Shown here piece by piece: positions 43,201 to 54,388 of a DNA stretch of 64,000 bases. The translations under genes were made by a program, and so were the position numbers. The notes below the pieces were generated by a model. It was not told the DNA's origin. It saw nothing but the letters and a program-made list of their open reading frames with translations, and searched no databases. Numbering within the stretch: the stretch's first letter is position 1; each line of letters starts with the position of its first letter. The stretch is from Porphyra umbilicalis (taxonomy: Eukaryota > Rhodophyta > Bangiophyceae > Bangiales > Bangiaceae), in contig KV919143.1 of NCBI GenBank assembly GCA_002049455.2, forward strand, positions 1-64,000. The letters run 5' to 3'.

Positions 43201-46200
43201 GGGGAGGTCCCGGCAGCGACGTGGGAGCACCGGCCAGGACACCCCCCAGTAGCGTCCATCAGAGGGGTGGGATCCCGCCAGCCTCCAGGCCACCGCCCAG
43301 GAGCTTCCATCAGAGGGGCGGGACGTGTGCGTGTGCGCCGTTGTCTACGTTGTGTGCGTTTGCATGGAAGGATGGAAGTGAGCCTGGAAATGGGGGGGGG
43401 CGCGGGGCTGACAACCGATGCGGGTTACAGCAGTGCACTTCTGTCAGCAACAGCTGACCGCTCTTTCTCAGCGGCCAGTCGCACCTCGTCGGCAGCCTCT
43501 GCGTGGCGTTCCGTGGCCACAAGTCGCCTCATGTCGCAATTTATTACAGTACTGTCGGGCAGGGCCTGCCCAGGTGCGGTCTGCGTGAAGAACGGAGCGT
43601 AGCTCTAGTCCAGCCTCGTGGTCAACGGGTCTGTGTGCCGAGTCGTGGAAAGGCCGTGCGTGGGCGTGGCCGCAGGGGCCTTGCAAGGGGTTGCAACGCA
43701 CTGTGAGCGAGGCGAGCCGCTGCCGCCACGAGCGACGTGCGGCGCCCGCCGGAGGTGTCACCAGTCACGGCGCTCCTCTGTGTGACCCGCCCGCAAGGCT
43801 GTGATCGGCCCCTCAATTTGAGCATGAACACGCCACGCACCCATCAAGAGGCGCAGGCCATGCATCTGCATCAAGCTGCGCGCCTGACGGCGGCCGCTCG
43901 CCCGCCCGCGGCGGGTGAATCGGGGCTCGGCAGGGGGGGTGCTTCAAGGGGCTCGGCGGTGCGCGAGCCGTCGGGGCCAGGCGCTCTCACGCCGACCACC
44001 ACCCTCCCCCTTCCGACTGACCTGCCCTCCTCCGAGCGTCGCCGTCCCGCACGGGCCGTAGGGCCGCACCCCGCGCCCTGACCCCATCCCCGCCCGCCCA
44101 CCTGTCAGTGGCGGCACGTCGCCCCGCCCCATCGCCAGCCCTTCCTGCCTGCCGGCCGGCGGCGGCCAGCGGAGAGGGCCACGTGGCCACCCCCCCCCCC
44201 CCACCGCCTGGCATGGCCACCCGCCTCCCCCCCCGGCCCTTTCCCTCCCCCCCGGCCCTTTCCCTCCCCCCCGGCCCTTTCCCTCCCCCCCGACGCCTTC
44301 GAATCCGCACTCAAGGCTGAAGGTCGTATCCTGCGCCCCGCGACTTCCGCACCGCACCCCCTGCACCCCTGCGCCCGCAAAGCACCCCCCGCCCATCCCT
44401 CCCGCGCGGCCGCAGCCCTGCCCTGGCGGGCCCCCCTCTGACCAGTAGCTTCTTCTGGGTGTCAGATCGAGCGTCCCAAGCAAGCGCGGTGCTCAGCCGG
44501 GCAGCTGAGCGCAGCTATGAAGAAGCGCGAATCTGCGATAATCGCGGAAGCTCCGTGTGCAACTGCGGAGGAATCTGCGTGCGTGGCGGTGGGATCAGTG
44601 GGATCAGTGCACAGTGCGGATTGAGCAGCACGGTCACAGAGCTCCGCGGAGCTGCTGTCACAAAGCACCGCGGAGCTGCTGTCACAAAGCACCGCGGAGC
44701 CGCTCATATGAAAAAGGTTGGGCACTCACAGAATATGCACGCGAAGGCGGCGAAAAGAACAACCTGGGACAAATGCTGTGGACGGAAGCATTGGCGACAG
44801 CATCAATGGCAGTACAAGAATTTGAAGTCCACAGGCCTGATAGTGCGATGCTGTCAGCACTGTCTGTAATGGCAGTGAATGCCATGCCCAGGCTGCCTGG
44901 GAAGCTGCTGCGTGCAGGCCTGTGTGAGGGGGGGTTCGATTCTGAGCCTTCGGATCTGGCTGCCGGATCCGAAGGCTGGTATTTTCCCACTTGCGATGAC
45001 TGATAAATGCAGAGGACATTCCTGTCCGGAAAAGGCCGGCGTAAAAGCGCGGTGGGGGGAGCGCTCAACGCGTGCGCCGCCACGTGGTCTGTCACCTCGG
45101 ACGCGAGTCGGACATCTGACTTTGCGTCGAGGCTGTGCTGCTGACATGCAAATTGGTGCGTGTCACGCTACCGTGGACGGCATTGTCATGCATGTCATGC
45201 GTCTTCAAGCCCGAGACAATTGTTGACCGCTGACACCGCGAACCTTTCCGTGGAAGACGGCTATTTTTCCAGGAACGGAGACAAAGCAGTGCGTGCTGCA
45301 CGTCAGACGTCAGTCTAGGAGTTGGCTTGCCAGACTGCATGAGCGCCAGGAATGCGATAGGCAGAGGAGCTCGATACGCACGCGGTGTCTTGCGAGAGTT
45401 TCTCGTTTTCAGGCTGCATTCAACTCGCCGTTGGTCGACCGCGCGCGCAACACTGACGCGACGGAAGCGAAGAGTACTGTAATTCGATTCTTCGTTTGAC
45501 ATGAGACCAAGCGGCTGCAACTCCGCAGGCGTCACAGGGATGCGCGGTCTTGGCCCGCAAGATCCGGAGATTGGCAGTCACGGCCAGTGTCAGGTCTGAT
45601 GTTCCGATCTCACAGAGCAACATGGTCTTGCATGGGAGGCTCGGCTAACACTGCACGGTACAGTGCGTCACTCGGCTGCGCTTCGCAACCCGCCTGGAGC
45701 AGTTTCCATCGGGTTTATCGAGATACCTCAAACGTACTTGCCTGCCGTATGCGTCGTTTGACACAGAATCCTGTTCTTCATGCTTTTCTGGACAGGCAAC
45801 GCGCCACCAGTTCGAGACTGCTGGCGCTGCCACAACCCTAACACTATACCTATGGACCGCCTAATACATATATTACCTTCTAGAAGCAAGAAACACTGCA
45901 ACAAGTGAAAAACCATTCTAGTCACCGTAGTGGGGGCGGCCACCATCGTCGAAAAGGCGGTGACGAGCGTCGATAGTGACGGCCAGCGGCGCGGGCACAG
46001 GGCGGGGGCGAGCGTATCACCCAGTGACGGTGGCAGCCCGCGCGGGCGGGGGCAGCGGGCGCGGACGTGGGCAACGGGCGGGCGCGTGGGCGGGGGCGGC
46101 GGGTTTGGTGCGTTGGCAGCAGGTGTGGGCAAGGGCCACAGGCGGGGGCGGAGGCCGTGGGCGGTAGCAGGGAGGGGCAGCAGTCCTCCATTAGGACGTA

Positions 46201-46445
46201 CTATTAAACTGCTGGACTAGAATGTTATCAGAGTACGCGATAACAAGTACATACACGATTGATAAATTGCATACAAGGTTCGATGCGGCATTTACACTGT
46301 GCTTCGAGATGCAGCTTGTCAGGCGCGTGGCGTCCTCGCCGTGCTCCCAACGTGATTTCCATTCGCTGCGCTGTCTTGAGCAGCAGCACCAGCCACGCAG
46401 CGTCTTGGCGCTGTTTGTTGGCCCGCGAGCGACGTGCAGCTCACC
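43201..46445. other. 3.2 kb with no supported gene, several short repeats
   Basis: Seen here are: three head-to-tail copies of ccggccctttccctccccc at about 44,235-44,291; three copies of a 24-base unit around caccgcggagctgctgtcacaaag at about 44,636-44,706; and a perfect 12-bp hairpin (AGCCTTCGGATC arms, 9-base loop) at 44,945-44,977. A GC-rich imperfect gcgggggc array lies at about 45,965-46,170. Open frames lack any known feature. Confidence 0.45.
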
Positions 46446-47307
46446 ATGCGAACTCGCAGCGGTCGTGACTTGCAACCAGCGCCTGCGCCCCCAGACGGTA
46501 GCAATGACGACAATACCTGGCCAGGGGCGTCGCGTGGCGTCCGTGCGCAGCCCCATGACGTCATCTTCACGTACGCCCGAGGCCGAGGTGGCCCGATCAC
46601 CGTCAACCGGGCGGACTGCATGAGCCTCGAGGACGGGACGGACTTGCGCGACGGCGTCGTGGACGCCATCGCCCGGTACATCTGGGAAGAGGAGCTCTCC
46701 CCGGAGGACTCTGCCGACTGCCTGGTGTTTTGTAGTGTTTGGAACAAGCTTTTGCGAGACGTGGGGGGGGGGCGTCTCGTGTGACCGCTATGACTCGGTC
46801 TGTAGATATCTTTTCTTTCTCTACCTGGGTGTTCTTTTTCTGTGAGGGCAATCATTGGTGGATTGCTGTGCTTTCGGGGGTTCAACGTTTGCACAGGGCT
46901 TTGGGCATGACAGCCGCTGTGGTGCCGCGCACACGGGGTCGCCGACGGCTACTCTCGCTTTCTTCAACTCGTTGGGCTCGGTATCGATCGCCGGACGTGC
47001 GTCTAGCTCTGTTATTGAGTGGTTGGAGCACGAGTGCATGCGGCGTGGCGTTGTTGGAGCTAACGATGGAGGACTTCGGCAAGGATGGTCGCTGTCTTGC
47101 CTCGCCGTCACCTCGCCGGATGTGCCCCAGCAACCCAACTTTCACGACTGTGGTCTGTTTGCGCTGTCGTTCTTCCGGTCGTTCTTTGCATGCCCCGCTG
47201 GTGAGCGCTCCTCGCTGTTGCGCGCGGACGGCGTGGGCACAAGGGCGTGGGCGAAGAACTTCAATCTACTACGCGCGCCGCCATGCGAAATCTTTGCAAG
47301 ACGCTGA
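46446..47307 (+). CDS. Ulp1/SENP-like cysteine protease (C48), frame-broken
   Basis: It starts at ATG 46446. The N-terminal part gives VNRADCMSLEDGTDLRDGVV and CLVFCSVWNKLL, matching the Ulp1 surface that binds the ubiquitin-like modifier. In the next frame come TRSVDIFSFSTWVFF and GNHWWIAVL, with the catalytic His. A third frame gives ATLAFFNSLG, where the family has Asp in place of this Asn, then VPQQPNFHDCGLFAL with the oxyanion Gln and catalytic Cys. All parts are in order. The two frame changes fall at a run of ten G (about 46,763-46,772) and a run of five G (near 46,877). A 17-base intron could also explain the second. C48 proteases remove SUMO-like modifiers, and many DNA transposons carry one. 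The Asn in the triad could weaken activity. Confidence 0.8.
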
Positions 47308-47389
47308 CGGAGCGGGAGCCTGACGCCAAGGGTGAGCTGGTCGACGCGTGACCGAAGCGGCGGCGTCGCTTGCGCTCGACGAGAGCTGT

Positions 47390-47580
47390 TGCGGGGCCGA
47401 GCGAGGGGGGGAAGCCGTCTGCGGGACCGAGCGAGGGGCGGCAGCCGTCGGCGAGGCCGAGCGAGGGGGGGCAGCCGTCGGCGGGACCGAGCGAGGGGGG
47501 GCGGTGTCTGCGGGACCGAGCGAGGGGGGGCAGCCGTCTGTGGGGCCGAGCGAGGGGGGGCAGCCGTCTGCGGCGTACGG
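47390..47580. repeat. minisatellite of gaccgagcgagggggg units
   Basis: About seven units of 27-33 bases repeat the word gaccgagcgagggggggcagccgtc in part. All three plus-strand frames stay open across it, giving ARGGSR, ERGGAAV or PSEGGQPS repeats. It separates the protease from the small downstream gene. Confidence 0.8.
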
Positions 47581-47895
47581 ACCGCTGGAGCAGACGCGTC
47601 ATACCGGCCTGGGGCCCTCCATCCCGGCGGTTGGGAACCCGCAGTCGACGACCGGGGACGCGAAGGTCGCTACGACGCTCGCGGATGTCAATCCTGCCGG
47701 CCAAGCACCGGGGGGCGCGGCTCGACTCGGTGGCGCTTCCAAGGGACCCCCGGTCACCGCCAAGGCACATACAGCCGCGACTGCCGCGACGGTCGCAGAA
47801 GACGGCAACGCTGGCGAGATGGACTTCCTCCTGGGCATCTTGCTGCCTCTTCAACCAACATCTCTCTTGCGGCCGACCTTCCACCATCTGGGAGT

Positions 47896-48273
47896 ATGTC
47901 GGGGAAGCGAAAGCGGGCGCGGGAGGACGAGACAGATGCTCACGCGGCCCGATGGATGGCTGACTTCCGCCGGTGGGATTTGCCGATGGAGCCGGTGGTG
48001 GCGCGCACCCTCTGCTCCGTCTTCGACAAGACGGATGGCTTTACGCCGGCTTTTGTCAACCTCTTTGCCACGGGCGTCGCCCAGTGGCACCCTCCTGCAA
48101 GCCGTCATCGACTGGCCCCTTGGTTTGCCGCCGCCATACTAGAGGCGTCTGCCAAGTGCGGCATGCGTCGCGGCGCGGGGGCGTCTCTCATGCTCCTGTC
48201 TCAAGTGCACACGGTGTTGCGAGCTGCTTATCGTTTTCATCAACGCCCCATGCCGGATGACGCGTGTTGTTGA
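47896..48273 (+). CDS. small protein sharing a PPAxxxxLxPWF motif with the 28-kb gene
   Basis: The product is 125 aa from ATG 47896, although the frame is open upstream through the minisatellite. It begins basic (SGKRKRARED, a likely nuclear signal), then has WMADFRRWDLPMEPVVARTL and VFDKTDGFTPAFVNLFATG. The key stretch is HPPASRHRLAPWFAAAILEA, followed by QVHTVLRAAYRFHQRPMP, ending at 48273. Aligned by eye with the 28-kb protein, the PPA....L.PWF core, the spacing and the following TV...Y..F helix agree. Not recognised as a known family. Its position right after a Ulp1-like protease suggests that the two belong to one transposon-type unit. Confidence 0.55.
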   Translation: MSGKRKRAREDETDAHAARWMADFRRWDLPMEPVVARTLCSVFDKTDGFTPAFVNLFATGVAQWHPPASRHRLAPWFAAAILEASAKCGMRRGAGASLMLLSQVHTVLRAAYRFHQRPMPDDACC

Positions 48274-48544
48274 GCCGGTCGGCTGACTTGACGCGTTTGG
48301 TGGGCGTGTGGCGAGGTGTCATAGGCTCACTGACTCGGAGCCTGAAGAAGGGTCGTTTGCATCGTGGGATTTGCTTTGGGGCGGCAGGGTTCTTTACGTG
48401 TTCATTTCATGCTGCCTTGTCCAGTCGCTATGATATTTGTCGCTCACTGTCGCCATATTGCACCATTGCACCTTGCGCCTCGCGCCACGTCACAAGTGGC
48501 ACATTCGCCTAAGATGCTGCTGCTCGTAGGGCACATCTGAGGCT

Positions 48545-49915
48545 GTGGGGACAGCCGCATCAGGCGTCCCGCTGTCACGGTGTGCTTTGGTACACATGAG
48601 GCTGGAGGGACCAATGTATCTCAGTACAAGACATAACAAGCTGGTAATCTGGCCGAATGCCATTGACCATTGGGACGGTGTTCTTGTCGTCGTGCCTTGT
48701 TTTATTCATGCACATGCTGGCAATGCCACCTTTCGACTCGTCCCCACAGCCACCCACCCCGCCGAGCGCCTCGTCCTCGTCGTGTTGCGCGGCAGCACGG
48801 CTGCCCCCTGCGCCCCCAGGACAGACTCGACGGCGGCGGTAGCCGGCAACACGCCTGCCGCCACTGGCGGGAGAAAGCACAGCACCCATCTCGCGCACGG
48901 CACAACGTCGGCCTTCCCCGACACAGCCGCCAACTTGGCGGCCCAGCGGCCGGCAGCAGGCCCCCCCCCGTCTACGACAACAATCCCAGCACCACCCTCG
49001 CGCGCGACACCACGTCCGCCACGTCCGCCCCCCCCCCGCACGACACCACGTCCGCCACGTCCGCTCCCCTCCCCGCCCCCGCCAGAACGACTGACTTGGA
49101 GACCGCGGCAGCCGACAAAGCGCCCTCGGCCGGCGGCGGCAGCACGCCTAGCACCGCCCCCGCGCGCGGCATCACGTCCACCTCCCCCACGCCAGTGCGA
49201 CCGACGTGGCGACGTCGGCAGCCGGCAGCAAGGCCCCCCCCAGACGCCGGCGGCCGACAGCTCAGCGCCGCCCCCGCGCGCAGGACCACATGCGCCCCCC
49301 CCCGCGCCAAAAAGTCCGACGTGGTGACGTCGGCAGCCAACAACACGCCTTCGACCCGTCGCCCGCGGCAGCAAGCCCATCACCGCCCCCGCGCGCGGCA
49401 ACACGTCTGCCCCGCTCCTGCCACAACCGCCAACCTGGCGGGGGCAGCGGCCGGCATCACGCCCACCGCCGTGTGCCGCAACGACCGACTTGGCGGCGGC
49501 GGCAGCGGGTAGCACGCCCCCATCCGCTAGCGGCCGCAAGCCCAGAACCGCCACCACGGGCGGCACGACGTCCTCCGCCCCCGCCACAGCGACCGACCTT
49601 GCGGCAGCAGCGGCCGGAAACGCACCCACCGCCGCCAGCGGGCACACGCCCAGCGCGGCCTCCACAGGCAGCAGCACTTCGGCCCACTTCAGCACGGGCG
49701 CGCGGCTCTTCTCGCCGAGACTGCCGTTGGCCGCCGCAGTTGGTGGACATGGCGGAGCGGAGCCCGCCGGAGTGTTGCGCGCATGGGGCCCCTGGAAATG
49801 GGCGCGCGACCATGATCAATGGCAGTCCTGGAGCAGCGGAAGGGCAGACGGGAAAGTCGACGCGGCGATAGAAGGGGTGCTACTGCTGTCAAATGTTGCA
49901 AGCGATAATAGCTAA
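48545..49915 (+). CDS. possible Thr/Ser/Ala-rich repeat protein
   Basis: A frame from 48545 reads an ordinary N-terminal part (NKLVIWPNAIDHWDGVLVVV; RLVLVVLRGSTAAPC) and then enters degenerate repeats. A second frame, ending at 49915, continues the same style with a clear 36-residue period (DLAAAAAGNAPTAASGHTPS; TATTGGTTSSAPATAT). If expressed it would be mucin-like or wall-associated. C runs (about 48,961, 49,031, 49,291) lie at the frame changes. The reverse strand is open too, so coding status is uncertain. Confidence 0.35.
48820..49690. repeat. degenerate 108-bp repeat array
   Basis: Units share the words accgccccc.cgcgcgg, acgtc.gcc and ttggcggc.gcagccggca. At the 3' end the period is 108 bases (36 codons). 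Copies are strongly diverged at the 5' end. Confidence 0.65.
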
Positions 49916-51530
49916 GCTTGTCACAAACTTTGTGATACGTACGAGATTATAATAAATGCCGTCAATGATAATATTGGTCACAATATTTGCCACTGCAGCA
50001 CGACACTCTTCTCCCTGTCGGCGCGAAGCCCCGAGCAATATCGATGTGCTGCACGACCAAGCGAAGCGAGGATCGACCATGGAACACCAAACTAAATATA
50101 GCCACCATACACAGGCCCACATCAAGACTTCCCCGGAGTACTCTCCGGGGGTCACTGCACCCGCTCACAAGAGCCCTGAGAGCGCCACAACGGCAAAAAA
50201 CGAGGCAAAGTAGCGTACCATAGACGACGCCTGCCGGCCGTAAAAAAGAGCTGCGCTGCGGCGGTCCTGCGTACGCGTGCGCATCCGAAGAGAGCCACGT
50301 CCTGCGCACCTACCCCTGGTGCACGGCTGAGCCCGCGCTTGCGGCCCACATGTGCCCTAAGAGCATCGCAACGGCAACAAACGAGGCAAAGCAGCGTACC
50401 ATAGACGACGCCTGCCGGCAGTAAAGAAGAGCTGCGCTACGGCCGTCCTGCGTACGCGTGCGCATCCGAAGAGAGCCACGTCCTGCGCACCAACCCCTGG
50501 TGCACGGCTGAGCCCGCGCTCGCGGCCCACATGTGCCCTAAGAGCACCGCAACGGCAACAAACGAGGCAAAGCAGCGTACCATAGACGACGCCTGCCGGC
50601 AGTAAAAAAGAGCTGCGCTACGGCGGTCCCGCGTAAGCGTGCGCATTCCAAGACAGCGACGTCGTGCACAACTACTACTGGTGAACGGCTAAGCCCGCGC
50701 TCGCGGCCCACGTATGCCGTAAGAGCGCCGCTATGGCAAAAAAAGAGGCAAAGTAGCTTACCATGGATGGCGCCTACCGGCCAAGAATCCGTGGCGCCTG
50801 AGGCGGAAGAAGAATGCGCGTCACTCTGCGCCGGCCTTGCGCTCGATATAAGTCATGGCTTGCGGATCGCAATGATAGATGCGGTATCCACCTTGTGACA
50901 ATCGCGTACGGCTAGCAGTGATCGCCCTTTCTGATGTCTGGTGCACATCTCAACCTTGTGTTTCCTGAAGCTTATGTGGTGTTTCCCCTGGCAAGTAACC
51001 GTTTCCAGTCACGGTTATCGGCCGCAGGAAACACAACATTGTGCGGGGGAAACGACGCTATCGCGCACCCCTCACTGACCCTCAAAGCACGCAAGATGCC
51101 AGGGTACAAGGTGCAGGTCGACCTGCGATCGAGTATGGATCAAATGGCAGCCACCTGTCCCTCGCATGTGCGCGGCAGAGGCCGCTTGATATCGATCCCC
51201 TCGATTGAAACGTATATCCGGTCACGGTGCTGACAGTCACTCGCCCCATCGCTCCGGTCGATCTCGCTAAGCATGAGACTTGCTTCTAGTCTTGGTGGGA
51301 TTTGAATGCGCGCTTCCCCTGTGGCCAAGTCCGATTTCCCCGCAAGGATAACTGAGGATCTCAACAACGAAGCAAAATTCTGTTTCTGGCGAGAGCTGAG
51401 GAGCTCTCTGCGCTCTCAGAGCTCCTCGCGAATCGACCGGCGGCGGCGCCGGGCGGCCTCCGCCGACCGGAACCAGGTGCCACGGGTGCTGCCACGGAGG
51501 GTGACACGTGCCCCAGCGACAATACATAGT
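49916..51530. other. tandem 183-bp repeats and flanks, no gene
   Basis: No coding region is recognised. The stretch contains the 183-bp array listed separately and a perfect 10-bp inverted repeat (GAGGAGCTCT arms, 10-base loop) at 51,398-51,427. Around 49,915-50,000 it is AT-rich. Confidence 0.45.
50140..50790. repeat. about four tandem copies of a 183-bp unit
   Basis: The word taccatagacgacgcctgcc starts near 50,215, 50,398 and 50,579, and in altered form (taccatggatggcgcctacc) near 50,759. The inner copies are nearly identical and the outer ones diverged, as expected of unequal exchange. The unit holds a gtgcacggctgagcccgcgct stretch (in part). Confidence 0.88.
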
Positions 51531-51859
51531 TGCCTGTGGTCATGACCGCCATGACCATGAGCACGTCCACCGTACCCTCCTCGACCCCTCCCCTGCCTGC
51601 TGTTCCCGCCGCGCCCACCGCCCCCCCCCCCCCCCCCGCGCCCGATGCCGCGCTTTCATCCCCCTGGCGTTGCCTTGCTCCGCCTCCCCCCCTCCTGGAA
51701 CTGGAACTGCTCCCCCGTCCGGCACCACCCGACCACCAAACGCCAGCCGGGTATCGCGGTCGTCGGCTGGGCGCACGGGCACCGGTTGTGCGGCCCCACC
51801 CCCACGCGTGGCTGCGGCCCCCGCGCTCCGCCCCCTCCCCTCCCACCTCTCAGTCGATA

Positions 51860-53345
51860 CGGCCGCGGGGTGCTCTGCCGCAGTGCACCCACGGTCCGGC
51901 GGCTGCGGCGGCGGCGACGCCGGCGGGTGCGGGGTGGGGGGGCGCCGGCAGCGCCGCCGCCGCGCCGCCGCCGCGCCGCTGCCACCGCCGGTGCCCGTCG
52001 CCCCCCCCCCTCGCACCTCGCTCCCTCCCCCTTCCGTGCCCTGCCGGCCACACCCCCGTCGTCGACGCGGTCACCGGGTGTGCCTGCGGGCACGGTCTGG
52101 CGGCTACGGCGGCGACGACGCCGCCGGGTGCACGGTGGGGGGGCGCCGGCAGCGCCGCCGTCTCGCCGCCGCCGCCGCGGCTCCTCGTCGCCAGGCGGTC
52201 GCCCCCCCCCTCCCCCTCTCTCCCCCCTCTCTCCCTCCTCCCTCCCCCCTGCCTCCCTCCCCCTGCCGTCCCCCGCCGGCCACACCGCTGTCGTCGTCGT
52301 GGCCACCGGGCTTTCCCGCGGGCACGGTCTGGCGGCTACGGCGGCGGCGACGCCGGCGGGTGCGGGGTGGGGGGGGGCCGGCAGGGGCGCCGGCAGCGCC
52401 GCCGCCTCGCCGCCGCCGCCGCGGCTCCTCGTCGCCAGGCGGTCGCCCCCCCCCTCCCCCCTCTCTCCCCCCTCTCTCCCTCCTCCCTCCCCCCTGCCTC
52501 CCTCCCCCTGCCGTCCCCCGCCAACCACACCGCTGTCGTCGTCGTGGCCACCGGGCTTTCCCGCGGGCACGGTCCGGCGGCTACGGCGGCGGCGACGCCG
52601 GCGGGTACGGGGTGGGGGGGGGCCGGCAGCGCCGCCGCCACGCCGCCGTCGCCACGCCGCCGCCGCGGCTTCTCGTCGCCGGGCAGTCGTCACCCCCTCT
52701 CCCCGCTCCCTCCCCACTCCTTCCCCTCTCCCTCCCTCCCCCTGCCGTCCCCCGCCGGCCTCGCCGTCGTCGTCGTCGCGGCCACCGGGTGTGCCCGCGG
52801 GCACGGTCTGGCGGCTGCGGCAGTGGCGACGCCGCCGGGTGCGCTGTGGGGGGGCGCCGGCAGCGCCGTCGCCACGCCGCCGCCGCCGCGGCTCCTCGTC
52901 GCCGGGCGGTCGCCCCCACCCCTCCCCCCTCTCTCCCCTCTCCCTCCCCCCTCCCTCCCCCCTCTCTCCCCCCTCCCTCCCCCCTCTCTCCCCCCTCCCT
53001 CCCCCCTCCCTCCCCCCCTTCTGCCGTCCCCCGCCGGCCACACCGCCGTCGTCGTCGTGGCCACCGGGTGTGCCCGCGGGCACGGTCCGGCGGGTGCGCG
53101 GTGGAGGGGGGCCGGCAGCGCCGCCACCACGCCGCCGCCGTCAAGCTGCCGCGGCTCCTAGACCCCGGGCGGTCGCCACCCCTCTCTCCCCCCTCCCTCC
53201 CCCTCCCTCCCCCTCCCTCCCTCCCCCTGCCGTTCCCCGCACGCCACACCGCCGTCGTCGTCGCGGCCACCGGGTGTGCTCACGGGCACGGTCCGGGGGC
53301 TGCGGCAGTGGCGACGCCGCCGGGTGCGCGGTGCTTGCGGACCCA
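51860..53345. repeat. GC-rich macrosatellite, seven units of 200-280 bp
   Basis: The word ggtctggcggctacgg or its variants occurs at about 51,892, 52,093, 52,327, 52,570, 52,805, 53,085 and 53,290. Each unit has a block starting gtcgtcgtggccaccgg, a gccggcagcgccgcc block, and a long pyrimidine tract of ctccctcccccctc type. All plus-strand frames and some minus-strand frames are open throughout, so the long open frames here are not evidence of a gene. Confidence 0.9.
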
Positions 53346-53699
53346 TGTGCATAGCAACATGCGTTTGTAGTTTCCCCACAGACCATCGTACACAACGAAG
53401 TGGGCCGATGGTGACCTCTTTTTACCAGTAGGTGCCTCTACACGAGAGACGGGCGCACGCAACACGAGCGACGGGCGCACGCAACTCGGGCGAGGCAGAC
53501 ACAGACGAGGGAGAAAAAACCCGACACACACGAGCGCCGGGCGCCGCCGACCCCCCCCCCCCCCCCCCCCATTCACGCGTCCGCCTCCACCTCCGAGTCG
53601 ACGGCCGCGCCCCCGTCGGCCGCCCGACGCACCCCCGCGCCACCGCGGCGGTGCGGCCGCCGGCCCCGTCGGCGCCGCCGCCCGCCGCGCGGCGCCAAT

Positions 53700-53945
53700 C
53701 ACGCCAGCGGCGGGGTGGCCGCCCCGCCCGCGAGCGCGCGCCCCCCCCCCGCCCCACGGCCGGGGGCGGCAGCACGGCGGCCGCCCCGGCCGGCGGCGGC
53801 GGCACCACCCCCGGCGCCCACGCCGACCGCAGGAACACACCGCGCACGGCGGGGGCGACGGGCCGACGTGGCACCCCCCCCCCATACGCCCACCGAAGGC
53901 ACCCCAACGGCAGACGCGCGCGCTCGGCGTGGCGGGTGGCCGGTT

Positions 53946-53983
<38 letters not shown>

Positions 53984-54357
53984 TGCGGGCGCACCGTCCG
54001 TGGTACATCCCCCCCCCCCCCCACACGCCCCGCGCACACCGGGCACGCGGCGCGGGTGGGGCGGCCGTGTGGGGCGGTTTGGGGCGTTGCCCACGGCAGC
54101 GGCACCGCGCCCCACCGAGGCGGCGGGTGCGGCGGCGGCGGCGGGGCTGCGCCGCGCCGCTTGGTGCCGCAGCTCCCGCGCGAGCGCCTCGGTGAGCGGC
54201 CGCGTCACGCCGTAGAGGGTCATGGAGGGGGGGGGGGAGGGGGGGCCGCCGCCGCCGCCACCAACGGGGGGGACGATGCCCGCCGGGGCGGACACGAGCA
54301 TGGGCGCCGACGAGGAGGGCGGCGGGGCGCTCGTGTAGAGGGCGCCCTCGCCGCGGT

Positions 54358-54388
<31 letters not shown>

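Noticed and set aside
44926-44945. tRNA-like B box (gggttcgattc)
   Set aside because: No pairing T-arm, A box or acceptor stem could be found around it.
50140-50790. CRISPR-like array
   Set aside because: The 183-bp units are tandem without unique spacers, and the DNA is eukaryotic.
51508-53370. A 620-codon open frame as a gene
   Set aside because: It coincides with the macrosatellite, and other frames on both strands are equally open there.
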